DNA from: Planctomycetaceae bacterium
GTDB lineage: Bacteria; Planctomycetota; Planctomycetia; Gemmatales; Gemmataceae
Reading direction: 5' to 3'
DNA length: 49,394 nucleotides
NCBI GenBank assembly: GCA_013823135.1
Contig: PNLP01000053.1
Location: 1-49,394 of the forward strand
Numbering within the stretch: position 1 is the first letter of the stretch; each line of letters begins with the position of its first letter. Shown piece by piece: positions 49,374-49,394 of the stretch. The notes under the pieces are model-generated. The model had not been told where the DNA came from. It saw nothing but the letters and a program-made list of their open reading frames with translations, and made no database searches. The position numbers and the translations under genes are program-made.

Positions 49374-49394
49374 GGTAGAGTTTGCTGACTTAAG

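Overview
The window looks like a chromosomal piece of a Planctomycetota bacterium, most likely Gemmata-like (family Gemmataceae). This is inferred from GC-rich coding with many GTG starts, a DUF1559 prepilin-like protein paired with an EF-hand lipoprotein, a PVC-type multi-domain cytochrome, a DUF1207-like outer-membrane protein, an RTX-like secreted protein with the planctomycete N-terminal motif LETRDVPA, a Ser/Thr kinase fused to WD40 repeats, and abundant palindromic intergenic repeats. I saw no rRNA, tRNA, CRISPR array or prophage.

Layout. 1-5.3 kb: a palindromic repeat block, two CpaB/RcpC-like proteins (the second with a duplicated C-terminal domain), a DUF1207-like protein, superoxide dismutase and a small lipoprotein. 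5.3-9.0 kb: a HEAT-repeat secreted protein converging with, and running into, a minus-strand set of panB and two tandem WD40 paralogues. 9.1-13.7 kb: a DCC-family thiol protein, a YhaM-like HD exoribonuclease, a Tll0287-like haem protein, a CARDB-like secreted protein, and an ECF sigma factor overlapping a membrane anti-sigma-like gene. 13.7-22.4 kb (minus): a complete nitrate/nitrite assimilation operon, cobA-nirB-nirD-nasA-nasB-narK. 22.7-24.3 kb (plus): a divergent FixL/FixJ-type two-component pair, the obvious candidate regulator of that operon. 24.4-32.1 kb (minus): an RTX-like protein, an EF-hand lipoprotein with DUF1559 protein, a 1052-residue PVC cytochrome and an AraC regulator. 32.2-38.9 kb (plus): a zinc metallopeptidase, a repeat-rich gap, a kinase-WD40 protein, a small MITE-like element with target-site duplications, an M16 peptidase and a 51-residue protein.

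39.2-49.3 kb (plus) is the most interesting region. It is a chemosensory cluster of TPR-REC, unknown 186-aa protein, CheY-like regulator, a CheW domain fused behind three Ig-like domains, a PilJ-like receptor, a CheA-REC hybrid kinase and a tandem-CheW protein, closed by a strong hairpin. The order and the receptor's double-HAMP sequence resemble cyanobacterial pilG-H-I-J-L (twitching or phototaxis) clusters. No CheR or CheB is present. A 359-bp foldback element sits inside the cluster between the CheY-like and Ig-CheW genes.

The non-coding DNA carries several repeat families: a 48-bp module shared by both repeat blocks (47/48 identical), a perfect 40-bp inverted repeat, a TTTAGCCGCGACCCGAAGG-type palindrome, the foldback, and one clear plus one degenerate MITE-like element sharing terminal repeats. 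All functions are assigned by reading motifs and recalling family features; no database search was run.
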